Source of the DNA: Tidjanibacter sp.
GTDB lineage: Bacteria > Bacteroidota > Bacteroidia > Bacteroidales > Rikenellaceae
Length of the DNA stretch: 5,506 nt
Assembly (NCBI GenBank): GCA_017628675.1
Contig: JAGBYS010000139.1
Coordinates: 1 to 5,506, forward strand
Direction: 5' to 3'
The notes beneath the pieces were generated by a model that made no database searches, was not told where the DNA came from, and saw nothing but the letters and a program-made list of their open reading frames with translations. Each line of letters starts with the position of its first letter. Positions within the stretch are counted from its first letter, which is position 1. Shown in pieces: positions 1 through 5,506 of this stretch. The position numbers were made by a program, and so were the translations under genes.

Positions 1-1851
1 AAGGTAGTGGAGGTAGACCTCGAGGTTGGTGTAGCGACCATCCACATCGAGTGTGTAGCTCTGGCCGTCACCGGCATTGCCGGCATTAAGACCAAACTCC
101 CTCTCCCAACCATCGGGAATGCCGTCGCCGTCGCTATCCTTCTTGTCGGTAATCTCACTGTCGGTTGCCGAGAGGGTAGGCCAGCCCCCCACATCGGTGT
201 GGGAGTCGATGATACCGTTCTTGGAGCCATTGGAGCCCTTCGAGGAGGCGTTGCCGTTGCGTGCTTCCTCCACGATTCTCCTATCTACTGCATCCCTGCG
301 GAGCGAAGGACCCGCACTCTCCAGTACGCGCTCAAAGGCTGTTGCGGCCGAGTGGGTAGTGGTGTAGCAGGGGGTTGTGTCGTCCTTCTTGATGGCCTGC
401 AGCGAGTAGCACTGCCACGAAGAGGCGTTGCTGATGCCTGTTCCGTTGTGGAGATAGACTCCGTTCCAGTTGTTCTCGTTTATCTCGGTGGCGTAGTCGC
501 CCTGGTGGTAGTTGCCCGAGAGGTACATTGTGCCATAGCCAACATCCCTGCCGTCGTACTTGCCATAGGCGTCCACAAAGTAGTTCTTCTTGCTCGAGGC
601 GGGGCCGGGCTTGTAGTAGTTGCCCACGATGTTCCACCAGCCGCCCTCACCACCATAGGTGGAGTTGCCGCCCCAGTTGTAGATGACATTGTTGCGGTAG
701 TCCACGTGGCCACGGTGGGTCGAAAGATATTCGCCATAGACATCTGGGTGGTCGATGCGGGCGTTGCGTGAGTCGTTGTGGGCCAGGAGGTTGTGGTGGA
801 ACGAGGCGTTCTTGCCACCCCAGATGCCACCATAGCCGTGTGCTCCCTTGGAGTGGCCTGCGTTTTTCAGTGCCTCGCTTACGATACACCACTGCATCGT
901 GAAGTTCTGGTTGGCGTAGAACGAGGAGCACTCGTCGATGGACCAACTCATTGTGCAGTGGTCGAGGATGATATCCTTGTGGTAGCGACCCCAGATGGCG
1001 TCTTCCTGAGATTTGTCCTCGTTGCCGAGTCGGAAGCGAACATAGCGGATGATGATGTTGTCGGCATCGATCTGTACGGTGCGACCTGCGATGCAGATAC
1101 CGTCGCCAGGGGCGGTCTGACCTGCAATGGTGAGGTTGCCGTTTTTGATGCGCAGGGAGCTCTTGAGGTGGATGGTGCCCGCCACATCGAAGACGATGGT
1201 GCGTGCGCCGCTCTTGTTTACGGCCTCACGCAGGGAGCCTGCACCGCTATCGTTGAGTGTGGTCACGTGGTAGACCGCACCGCCACGACCACCTGTGGTG
1301 TACATACCGCCGCCCTCGGCACCGGGGAAGGCCCTCACTACGCCGTCCTCCTCGCTCTCGGGGAAGCCCCAGCGAGAGTTGTCGCCAGGGGTGGGGGTGT
1401 CGCCATTGCCACCATTGTCGCCATTACCACCATTGTCATCACCGTTTCCGTTGTTGTCGCCACTGCCACCACCATTCTCAATGGCGGAGGTGTAGGCCGA
1501 GAGCCACTCGGTGAAGGTGCCCTTGGTTGTGCCGTTGTTGGCCCTGACAGCAAACTTATACTCTTTGCCCGAGGTTAGGCCCGAGATGGTTGTCTGGGTG
1601 AGCTCCGTATCCTCGGTGATGTAGAGTTTGCCGTCGGTGTCTTTATACTTGTAGGTGTAGCCTGTGGCGCCATCGACCTTTTGCCACTCGAAGGTGAGGG
1701 TTGTTGTGGTCGCCTCCGTCATACTCAGCCCCTGGGGAGCGGGCAGCTCGGTGGGTTTGGTGTGTTCGTCATCCACCGGTGGGGTGGTGCAGGCTGTGGC
1801 AAAGAGGCTGCAAAGAGCGGCCAATGCCCATATTTTCATCTGTTTCATCAT
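1..1851 (-). CDS. Secreted lipoprotein pectate lyase (PL1 family) with N-terminal FN3 domain, C-terminus cut by window edge
   Basis: Likely cleaves polygalacturonate by beta-elimination at the cell surface or in the periplasm. The reading frame is open for 617 codons from ATG at 1851 to base 1. Residues 1-21 form a signal peptide ending in a lipobox-like ATAC (Cys21). Residues about 38-122 read as a fibronectin type III domain. Residues 126-158 are a Gly/Asn/Asp linker. The lyase domain starts near 171 (AFPGAEGGG, then DSGAGSLREAV) and carries the PL1 signatures DHCTMSWSIDE (297-307) and SRNAR (361-365), whose arginines match the catalytic region. A calcium-loop motif DSDGDGIPDGWE (572-583) and YTNLEVYL (607-614) resemble the usual C-terminal end of Bacteroidota PL1 enzymes, so perhaps only a few residues are missing. 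ATG 1848 or 1839 are alternative starts. It lies 4 bases downstream of the GH28 gene and is surely cotranscribed. Exact PL1 subfamily and substrate are inferred. Confidence 0.9.
   Translation of the reverse strand, partial: MMKQMKIWALAALCSLFATACTTPPVDDEHTKPTELPAPQGLSMTEATTTTLTFEWQKVDGATGYTYKYKDTDGKLYITEDTELTQTTISGLTSGKEYKFAVRANNGTTKGTFTEWLSAYTSAIENGGGSGDNNGNGDDNGGNGDNGGNGDTPTPGDNSRWGFPESEEDGVVRAFPGAEGGGMYTTGGRGGAVYHVTTLNDSGAGSLREAVNKSGARTIVFDVAGTIHLKSSLRIKNGNLTIAGQTAPGDGICIAGRTVQIDADNIIIRYVRFRLGNEDKSQEDAIWGRYHKDIILDHCTMSWSIDECSSFYANQNFTMQWCIVSEALKNAGHSKGAHGYGGIWGGKNASFHHNLLAHNDSRNARIDHPDVYGEYLSTHRGHVDYRNNVIYNWGGNSTYGGEGGWWNIVGNYYKPGPASSKKNYFVDAYGKYDGRDVGYGTMYLSGNYHQGDYATEINENNWNGVYLHNGTGISNASSWQCYSLQAIKKDDTTPCYTTTHSAATAFERVLESAGPSLRRDAVDRRIVEEARNGNASSKGSNGSKNGIIDSHTDVGGWPTLSATDSEITDKKDSDGDGIPDGWEREFGLNAGNAGDGQSYTLDVDGRYTNLEVYLHYL
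1399..1476 (-). repeat. Imperfect 18-base tandem repeat coding the interdomain linker of the pectate lyase
   Basis: On the plus strand there are units at 1399-1416, 1417-1434, 1435-1455 (a diverged 21-base unit) and 1456-1473, built around GTCGCCATTGCCACCATT. In the lyase frame they code an NGGNGD-type linker (residues about 126-151) between the FN3 and catalytic domains. The unit length is a multiple of three, so copy-number changes would alter linker length without shifting the frame. Confidence 0.8.
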
Positions 1852-1855
1852 AGCT

Positions 1856-3538
1856 CTATTTGAAAGTTACCTTCTGCTCTGCAATCTCAATTATTTTTGA
1901 GTTCTCGGCCGAGATGTAGTCCGAGGCGATTGCGATGTTCTCGTTGCGACTGCCGGTGACCTCAAGGCCCACAATGCCCTCGGGGCAGGTGAAGTCGCTT
2001 ACTGCCACATTCTTGGCGTTGTTGATTTTCAGGGCTGCACCCTTGCGGGGAACGATGGTTACGCCCTCGAGGCATACATTGGTCGACTCGTTGATCTCGG
2101 CACCCACCTCGGCCTCGATTATCGAGTTGCGGACAACTACATTCTCAACATTCATCTCAGGAAGGCCGTTGAAGAGCATTGCCCTGCGAGCCGAGCGGCA
2201 GACCACATTGCTGATTGTAATGTTGCGGAACTGGGGCGTTGTTTCGTCAACGGGCTTGAAGGGCATATCGGTTGATGTGTTGCCGTCGCCATCCTCGAGT
2301 GCCTCGAGTGCCGATTTGCCGCCATAGAAGAGGTCGAACAGCAGTGCCTCGGTGGCGATGTCATTCATAGTGATGTTCTCAATCCAGATGTTCTCCACCA
2401 CGCCGCCACGACCGCGGGTGCTCTTGAAACGAAGACCCACATCGGTACCTGCAAAGCGACAGTTGCGCACCAAGACATTCTTCACGCCACCCGACATCTC
2501 GCTGCCCACAACGAAGCCGCCGTGGCCGTGGTAGCAGGTGCAGTTCTCGACGATGACATTCTCGGTGGGGATGCCACGCTTGCGACCATCCTCATCCTTG
2601 CCGCTCTTGATACACAGGGCGTCGTCACCTGCGTCAATCCAGCTGTTGGTGAGCACCACATTCTTGCACGACTCAATGTCGATGCCGTCGCCATTCTGTG
2701 CATACCAGGGACAGCGGATGGCAATATTGTTGACGATGAGGTCTTTGCAGATGGCAATGTGGATGTTCCAGCAGGGGGAGTTCTGGAATACGGGGCCCTC
2801 GAGGAGCACCCTCTGGCAATCCTTGAAGTTGACCATCACGGGCCTTAGGAAGTCACGAATACTCTCGAAGTCCTCCTTAGTCCTTGCCCAACGAGCGATG
2901 TTCTGGTCGGCGTCGCCCGCACCCTTCTTGAAGTTCTCGGTGGGGTACCAAGTGTTGCCGTCGTCGCTCAGTACGCCGCCACTCTTTACGATCTTGCTCC
3001 ACGACGAGGGGGCGATTTTGCTCTTCTTGACAGCCCTCCAGGGGTCGCCGTTGCCGTCGATGATGCCCTTGCCCGTTACGGCCACATCGTGCTTGCCAAA
3101 GGCGGAGAGTAGGGGCTGACAGCGATATGTATCACGACCCTCAAAGATGGTTGCCACCACGGGATAGAGGTCCCTGTCTGCACTAAAGACGATGATTGCA
3201 TCCTCCGAGAGGTGGAGCTCGGTGTTGTTCTCGAGCACGATGGGACCCGTGAACCACACACCTGCGGGCACCTCTACCTTGCCGCCACCCTTGCTTGCCA
3301 GGTGGGCAAATGCCTTGGCGAAGGCCTCGGTGTTGAGTGTCACGCCGTCACCCTTGCCGCCGAAATCCTCCACCGATACAGCCCTGTTGGGGATGTTGGG
3401 GCGCTCTACACGGGGCATGTCAAAGGGGATGTTGTCGTAGATGTCACACTTGGGGTTCTTCTCGCAGCTGCGGAAAACCAGGGCGAGTGCTACAATCGCA
3501 ACGATTGTCACAAAAAGGGAAGGTAGTAGTCGTTTCAT
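1856..3538 (-). CDS. Glycoside hydrolase family 28 (polygalacturonase-type), exported
   Basis: Predicted inverting hydrolase of alpha-galacturonosyl bonds in pectin, with a right-handed parallel beta-helix fold. The 560-residue protein starts with a signal or anchor segment (MKRLLP, hydrophobic residues 5-22) ending at Cys25 with a poor lipobox (FRSC). The mature start VSVEDFGGKGDGVTLNTEAF (55-74) is the classic GH28/pectate-lyase-3 entry motif. The active-site series is complete: NGDGID (282-287, Asp284), GDD (304-306, Asp305 and Asp306), GHGG (338-341, His339) and RFK (370-372). Beta-helix-like repeats continue to the C-terminus. The size and the insert at about 170-230 resemble Bacteroidota exo-acting members, but endo versus exo action cannot be decided. 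I chose ATG 3538 over ATG 3592 because it puts the signal sequence at the N-terminus and because the predicted transcript starts near 3600. It is the first gene of the operon with the PL1 lyase. Confidence 0.93.
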   Translation of the reverse strand: MKRLLPSLFVTIVAIVALALVFRSCEKNPKCDIYDNIPFDMPRVERPNIPNRAVSVEDFGGKGDGVTLNTEAFAKAFAHLASKGGGKVEVPAGVWFTGPIVLENNTELHLSEDAIIVFSADRDLYPVVATIFEGRDTYRCQPLLSAFGKHDVAVTGKGIIDGNGDPWRAVKKSKIAPSSWSKIVKSGGVLSDDGNTWYPTENFKKGAGDADQNIARWARTKEDFESIRDFLRPVMVNFKDCQRVLLEGPVFQNSPCWNIHIAICKDLIVNNIAIRCPWYAQNGDGIDIESCKNVVLTNSWIDAGDDALCIKSGKDEDGRKRGIPTENVIVENCTCYHGHGGFVVGSEMSGGVKNVLVRNCRFAGTDVGLRFKSTRGRGGVVENIWIENITMNDIATEALLFDLFYGGKSALEALEDGDGNTSTDMPFKPVDETTPQFRNITISNVVCRSARRAMLFNGLPEMNVENVVVRNSIIEAEVGAEINESTNVCLEGVTIVPRKGAALKINNAKNVAVSDFTCPEGIVGLEVTGSRNENIAIASDYISAENSKIIEIAEQKVTFK

Positions 3539-3607
3539 AGCTCTATGTTTTTTGTTAATATTTCCTTGTTGTTTTGTGTGCTCGTTTTGCACAAATATTC
3601 CAACTTA

Positions 3608-3637
3608 CAAAGATAGTATTTTATAATTAATTACAAA
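3608..3637 (-). promoter_or_regulatory. Bacteroidota-type promoter for the GH28-PL1 operon
   Basis: Read on the minus strand, TTTG (3637-3634) is followed after 18 bases by TATCTTTG (3615-3608), a full match to the TAnnTTTG -7 box of the Bacteroidota primary sigma factor. Transcription would start near 3601-3603, giving a leader of about 60 bases before the GH28 start codon. The spacer contains the 10-base palindrome TAATTAATTA (3624-3633), a possible operator or simply A/T-rich promoter DNA. Confidence 0.75.
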
Positions 3638-3650
3638 GCACACTTTTCGA

Positions 3651-3681
3651 TTTGGGTTTCTGAGTTTTAATTGTATCTTTG
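3651..3681 (+). promoter_or_regulatory. Bacteroidota-type promoter for the sirtuin-carbamate kinase operon
   Basis: TTTG at 3651-3654 is followed after 19 bases by TATCTTTG at 3674-3681, matching the -33/-7 consensus and spacing. The start of transcription would be near 3687, about 30 bases before the sirtuin ATG. The -7 octamer is identical to that of the opposing promoter, and the two -33 boxes are only 13 bases apart. Confidence 0.75.
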
Positions 3682-3692
3682 TAGTTTCTTAA

Positions 3693-3716
3693 ATGGAGAA
3701 AATTAATTTTCGGTGA
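3693..3716 (+). other. Possible 7-codon leader ORF before the sirtuin start
   Basis: ATG at 3693 opens a frame coding MEKINFR and stops at TGA 3714-3716, two bases before the sirtuin ATG and in another frame. It would begin about 6 bases after the predicted transcription start. It may be chance; if translated, its stop is placed so that terminating ribosomes could reinitiate on the sirtuin gene. Confidence 0.15.
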
Positions 3717-3718
3717 CT

Positions 3719-4417
3719 ATGAAGAGGGTAGTTGTTTTCACGGGAGCGGGTGTGAGTGCCGATAGCGGCATTGCCACCTTCCGCGACAGCGATGGCCTGT
3801 GGGCCTCCTATCGCATTGAGGATGTGTGCACCCCCGAGGCGCTGGCACGCAATCGTGCCCGAGTGATTGAGTTCTACAACATCCGTCGCCGTGAACTCCT
3901 TGAGAAAGAGCCCAATGCGGGCCATAGGGCGTTGGTGGAGCTGGAGAAATATTTTGATGTCAAGATTGTGACTCAGAATGTGGACAACCTCCACGAGAGG
4001 GCCGGCTCGAGTAGCGTTCTGCATCTGCACGGCGAGCTCACGAAGCTGCGTAGCCCCAAGAATCCCGACCTTGTGGTGCCCATTGAGGGTTGGGAGCAGA
4101 GACTCGATGAGCGAGGACCCGACGGGGAGTTATTGCGCCCCCACATTGTCTTCTTTGGCGAGTCGGTGCCCGCTTTCGATGAGGCCACACGCATCGCCGC
4201 CTCGGCAGATGTGATGGTTGTGATTGGCAGTTCGCTGGCCGTCTATCCTGCTGCCTCGCTTGTGAGGTACGCAAGGCCCGAGGTGCCTGTCTATCTGGTG
4301 GATCCCCATCTGCCCGCAGGACACGGCATACGCAACCTGAAGGAGTATCTGCCACTACGCTCGGCTGAGGGCACTCCGCTGCTGGTGGAAAAATTGATAA
4401 AAGAGTATAGTAAATAG
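3719..4417 (+). CDS. cobB: Sir2-family NAD-dependent protein deacylase (CobB-like, zinc cysteines absent)
   Basis: A cytosolic sirtuin that would remove acyl groups from protein lysines using NAD, giving nicotinamide and O-acyl-ADP-ribose. Counting from ATG 3719 (232 residues), the NAD motifs are GAGVSADSGI (9-18) and TFRDSDGLW (20-28), then TQNVDNLH (85-92) and HLHGE (102-106) with catalytic His104. RPHIVFFGE (140-148) and GSSLAVYPA (170-178) complete the Rossmann core. FYNIRR (52-57) retains the Tyr-x-x-Arg pair that in E. coli CobB and human SIRT5 binds succinyl or malonyl groups. The segment between HGE and FGE has no cysteine at all; the protein's only Cys is residue 37, so the usual four-Cys zinc site is missing. 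GTG 3713 in frame would add two residues; ATG 3719 is preferred. It heads an operon with carbamate kinase, 22 bases apart. The symbol reflects family membership, not proven orthology. Confidence 0.93.
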   Translation: MKRVVVFTGAGVSADSGIATFRDSDGLWASYRIEDVCTPEALARNRARVIEFYNIRRRELLEKEPNAGHRALVELEKYFDVKIVTQNVDNLHERAGSSSVLHLHGELTKLRSPKNPDLVVPIEGWEQRLDERGPDGELLRPHIVFFGESVPAFDEATRIAASADVMVVIGSSLAVYPAASLVRYARPEVPVYLVDPHLPAGHGIRNLKEYLPLRSAEGTPLLVEKLIKEYSK

Positions 4418-4439
4418 ATTTTATTTGAATAGAACGATT

Positions 4440-5378
4440 ATGGAGAAACTTGTAGTAATAGCCTTTGGTGGCAACGCACTCCTCAGAAAGGGTGGTGGCG
4501 TTGATTTCGAGGCACAGAAAGAGAATGTTGCACAGATTTGTGCCACCCTCAAGGGTATGGCCTCGAGCGGTGCGCGAATGATTATAGGCCACGGTAATGG
4601 TCCTCAGGTGGGCAATGTGCTGCTGCAGCACGAGGCTGGTCGCCAGATGTTCGAGGTGGAGGCTATGCCTCTGGACTTCTGTGTGGCCGAGACTCAGGGC
4701 TCGCTCGGTTATATGATTGAGTGTGGTATGCGCAATATGTTGGCCTCGGAGGGCATCGAGCGTGGCGTTGTGACGCTCCTTTCGCAGGTGGTTGTCGATG
4801 AGAATGATGTCGCCTTCCAGAACCCCACAAAACCCATTGGCCCCTACTATACCGAGGAGCAGGCTCGTGAGCTGGCCGCAAAGAAGGGCGAAACCTACCA
4901 CCGTGATCCCAAGGGTCGTGGCTGGCGCAAGGTTGTAGCCTCGCCTAAGCCCCTGGCTATCCATAATGTCGAGATGGTCAAGATGTTGGCCGATGCAGGC
5001 AATGTGGTTGTGGCTGTTGGCGGTGGCGGCGTGGCCGTGGTAAATCGCAATGGCAAATGGGAGGGCCTCGAGGCCGTTATCGACAAGGACTTGGCACTTG
5101 CTACTACTGCTGTGGCTGTGGGCGCAGATGAGTTCTACATCCTCACCGATGTGGCCAAGGTGTGCCTCCACTTCAACACTCCCGAGGAGCGTCAGCTCGA
5201 TCGCATCACTGTTGCTGAGGCCAAGCAGTACCTCGCCGAGGGTCACTTTGCCGAGGGCTCAATGGCTCCCAAGATTCGTGCCGCTGTGCATTTTGTGGAG
5301 CAGTGTGGTGGCGAGTGTATCATCACCGACGCTGCCGAGTTGGGCAACCCCTCGTGCGGCACACGCATCGTAAGATAG
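4440..5378 (+). CDS. arcC: Carbamate kinase
   Basis: Catalyses carbamoyl phosphate + ADP to ATP + carbamate (which falls to ammonia and CO2), or the reverse, in the cytosol. The 312-residue length is normal for this amino-acid-kinase family member. Visible motifs are AFGGNALL (8-15), GHGNGPQVGN (50-59), the substrate-loop sequence NPTKPIGPYY (128-137, with Lys131), VAVGGGGVAV (191-200), IDKDLA (214-219, with Lys215) and GSMAPKI (273-279). No lesion is seen. ATG 4440 is chosen over the in-frame TTG 4425, because homologs begin just before the beta-strand KLVVIAFGG. A/T-rich bases precede it in place of a Shine-Dalgarno site. There is no terminator between it and the sirtuin gene, so the two are probably cotranscribed. 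Arginine deiminase and ornithine carbamoyltransferase genes are not adjacent inside the window, so the source of its carbamoyl phosphate is unknown. Confidence 0.95.
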   Translation: MEKLVVIAFGGNALLRKGGGVDFEAQKENVAQICATLKGMASSGARMIIGHGNGPQVGNVLLQHEAGRQMFEVEAMPLDFCVAETQGSLGYMIECGMRNMLASEGIERGVVTLLSQVVVDENDVAFQNPTKPIGPYYTEEQARELAAKKGETYHRDPKGRGWRKVVASPKPLAIHNVEMVKMLADAGNVVVAVGGGGVAVVNRNGKWEGLEAVIDKDLALATTAVAVGADEFYILTDVAKVCLHFNTPEERQLDRITVAEAKQYLAEGHFAEGSMAPKIRAAVHFVEQCGGECIITDAAELGNPSCGTRIVR

Positions 5379-5385
5379 CGAGAGG

Positions 5386-5413
5386 GAGTAATGAGTAGTG
5401 AGTAATGAGTAAT
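5386..5413. repeat. Four tandem copies of heptamer GAGTAAT
   Basis: Units at 5386-5392, 5393-5399 (GAGTAGT, one change), 5400-5406 and 5407-5413 follow the carbamate kinase stop by 7 bases. On the other strand the unit reads ATTACTC. It lies outside any supportable gene. The near-perfect copies suggest recent expansion by slippage or a dispersed intergenic repeat family. Confidence 0.85.
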
Positions 5414-5441
5414 GATGGGTGGTTTCGTATCATCTTCCCCC

Positions 5442-5474
5442 AAAAACTCACAGGTATCTTTTTTAATACCTGCG
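5442..5474 (-). terminator. Candidate intrinsic terminator for a leftward transcript entering from the right
   Basis: CAGGTAT (5451-5457) and ATACCTG (5466-5472) form a 7-pair stem around an 8-base A/T loop. In minus-strand RNA the stem grows to 9 pairs (a G-U at 5473/5450 and a C-G at 5474/5449) and is followed after two bases by five U residues (5446-5442). In plus-strand RNA the outer pair is lost and no U run follows, so it is a weaker terminator for carbamate kinase. The stem is A/T-containing and modest. Confidence 0.35.
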
Positions 5475-5506
5475 CTCCCGAGGGGCTCATACTATGCAAA
5501 GTTGTG

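Larger units (their letters stand above)
5379..5506. other. Gene-free tail downstream of carbamate kinase
   Basis: Apart from the heptamer repeats and the hairpin, I see no gene here. A short GC-rich hairpin (GCTCC/GGGGC around CGA, 5474-5486) is possible. On the minus strand CAACTTTG (5504-5497) differs by one base from TAnnTTTG, but a -33 box would lie beyond the edge, so a promoter cannot be judged. Confidence 0.6.

Noticed and set aside
7..1578. Two long plus-strand open frames (7-771 and 778-1578)
   Set aside because: They lie opposite the pectate lyase, whose frame shows clear FN3 and PL1 motifs; the plus-strand translations are Val/Ala/Gly-rich with no recognisable domain. They are antisense shadows caused by codon bias.
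3539..3592. Upstream ATG (3592) giving an 18-residue extension of GH28
   Set aside because: The extension is polar and lysine-rich, would bury the signal sequence, and starts almost at the predicted transcription start.
4425..4439. TTG start adding five residues to carbamate kinase
   Set aside because: The ATG at 4440 fits the family N-terminus directly and is a stronger start codon.
4038..5246. A 402-codon minus-strand open frame
   Set aside because: It runs opposite most of the sirtuin and carbamate kinase genes, crosses their boundary, and has no recognisable motif, promoter or leader. Both sense genes have intact family motifs.
3719..5378. Sirtuin as part of a macrodomain-linked (SirTM) ADP-ribosylation operon or a Sir2 anti-phage system
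   Set aside because: No macrodomain, GcvH-like, lipoate ligase, TIR, Argonaute or HerA-like gene is present, and the sirtuin looks like a stand-alone CobB-type deacylase.
4440..5378. A classical arginine deiminase (arc) operon
   Set aside because: Only the carbamate kinase is present; the upstream gene is a sirtuin and the 128 bases downstream hold no arcA or arcB start that I can support.
5386..5413. CRISPR-like repeat array
   Set aside because: The units are 7 bases, directly abutting, with no spacers; this is a simple tandem repeat.

Overview
The window looks like chromosomal DNA from a member of the Bacteroidota, probably order Bacteroidales. Three things point there. Both promoters that can be read have the Bacteroidota form (TTTG near -33, TAnnTTTG near -7). 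Start codons follow A/T-rich leaders with no clear Shine-Dalgarno sequence. The gene content (a GH28 glycosidase beside a lipoprotein pectate lyase with a calcium-loop tail) is typical of glycan-degrading gut Bacteroidales. The coding DNA looks fairly G+C-rich, which would suit an Alistipes- or Muribaculaceae-like genome, but the genus cannot be fixed from this sequence.

Left part (1-3538, minus strand): a two-gene pectin-degradation operon read right to left. A GH28 polygalacturonase-type enzyme (3538-1856) is followed after 4 bases by a surface lipoprotein with a fibronectin type III domain, a low-complexity linker, a PL1-family pectate lyase domain and a DxDxDG calcium loop (1851 to beyond base 1). 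The lyase gene is cut by the left edge, probably close to its natural end. Together the two enzymes would cleave homogalacturonan by elimination and trim galacturonic-acid ends by hydrolysis. No SusC/SusD pair or regulator is visible, so this is at most a fragment of a polysaccharide utilization locus.

Centre (3539-3718): a compact divergent intergenic region with two back-to-back promoters that share the same -7 octamer, one driving the pectin genes and one driving the genes to the right.

Right part (3719-5378, plus strand): a two-gene operon of a Sir2-family NAD-dependent deacylase, which keeps the catalytic and acyl-selectivity motifs but has none of the usual zinc cysteines, and a complete carbamate kinase. 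No arginine deiminase or ornithine carbamoyltransferase gene lies beside it. The sirtuin/carbamate kinase pairing is the most thought-provoking association here.

Right tail (5379-5506): no supportable gene. It holds four tandem copies of a 7-base repeat and a hairpin that could terminate a leftward transcript coming from outside the window. The window as a whole is mostly ordinary metabolism; no defence system, mobile element, CRISPR array or RNA gene was found.
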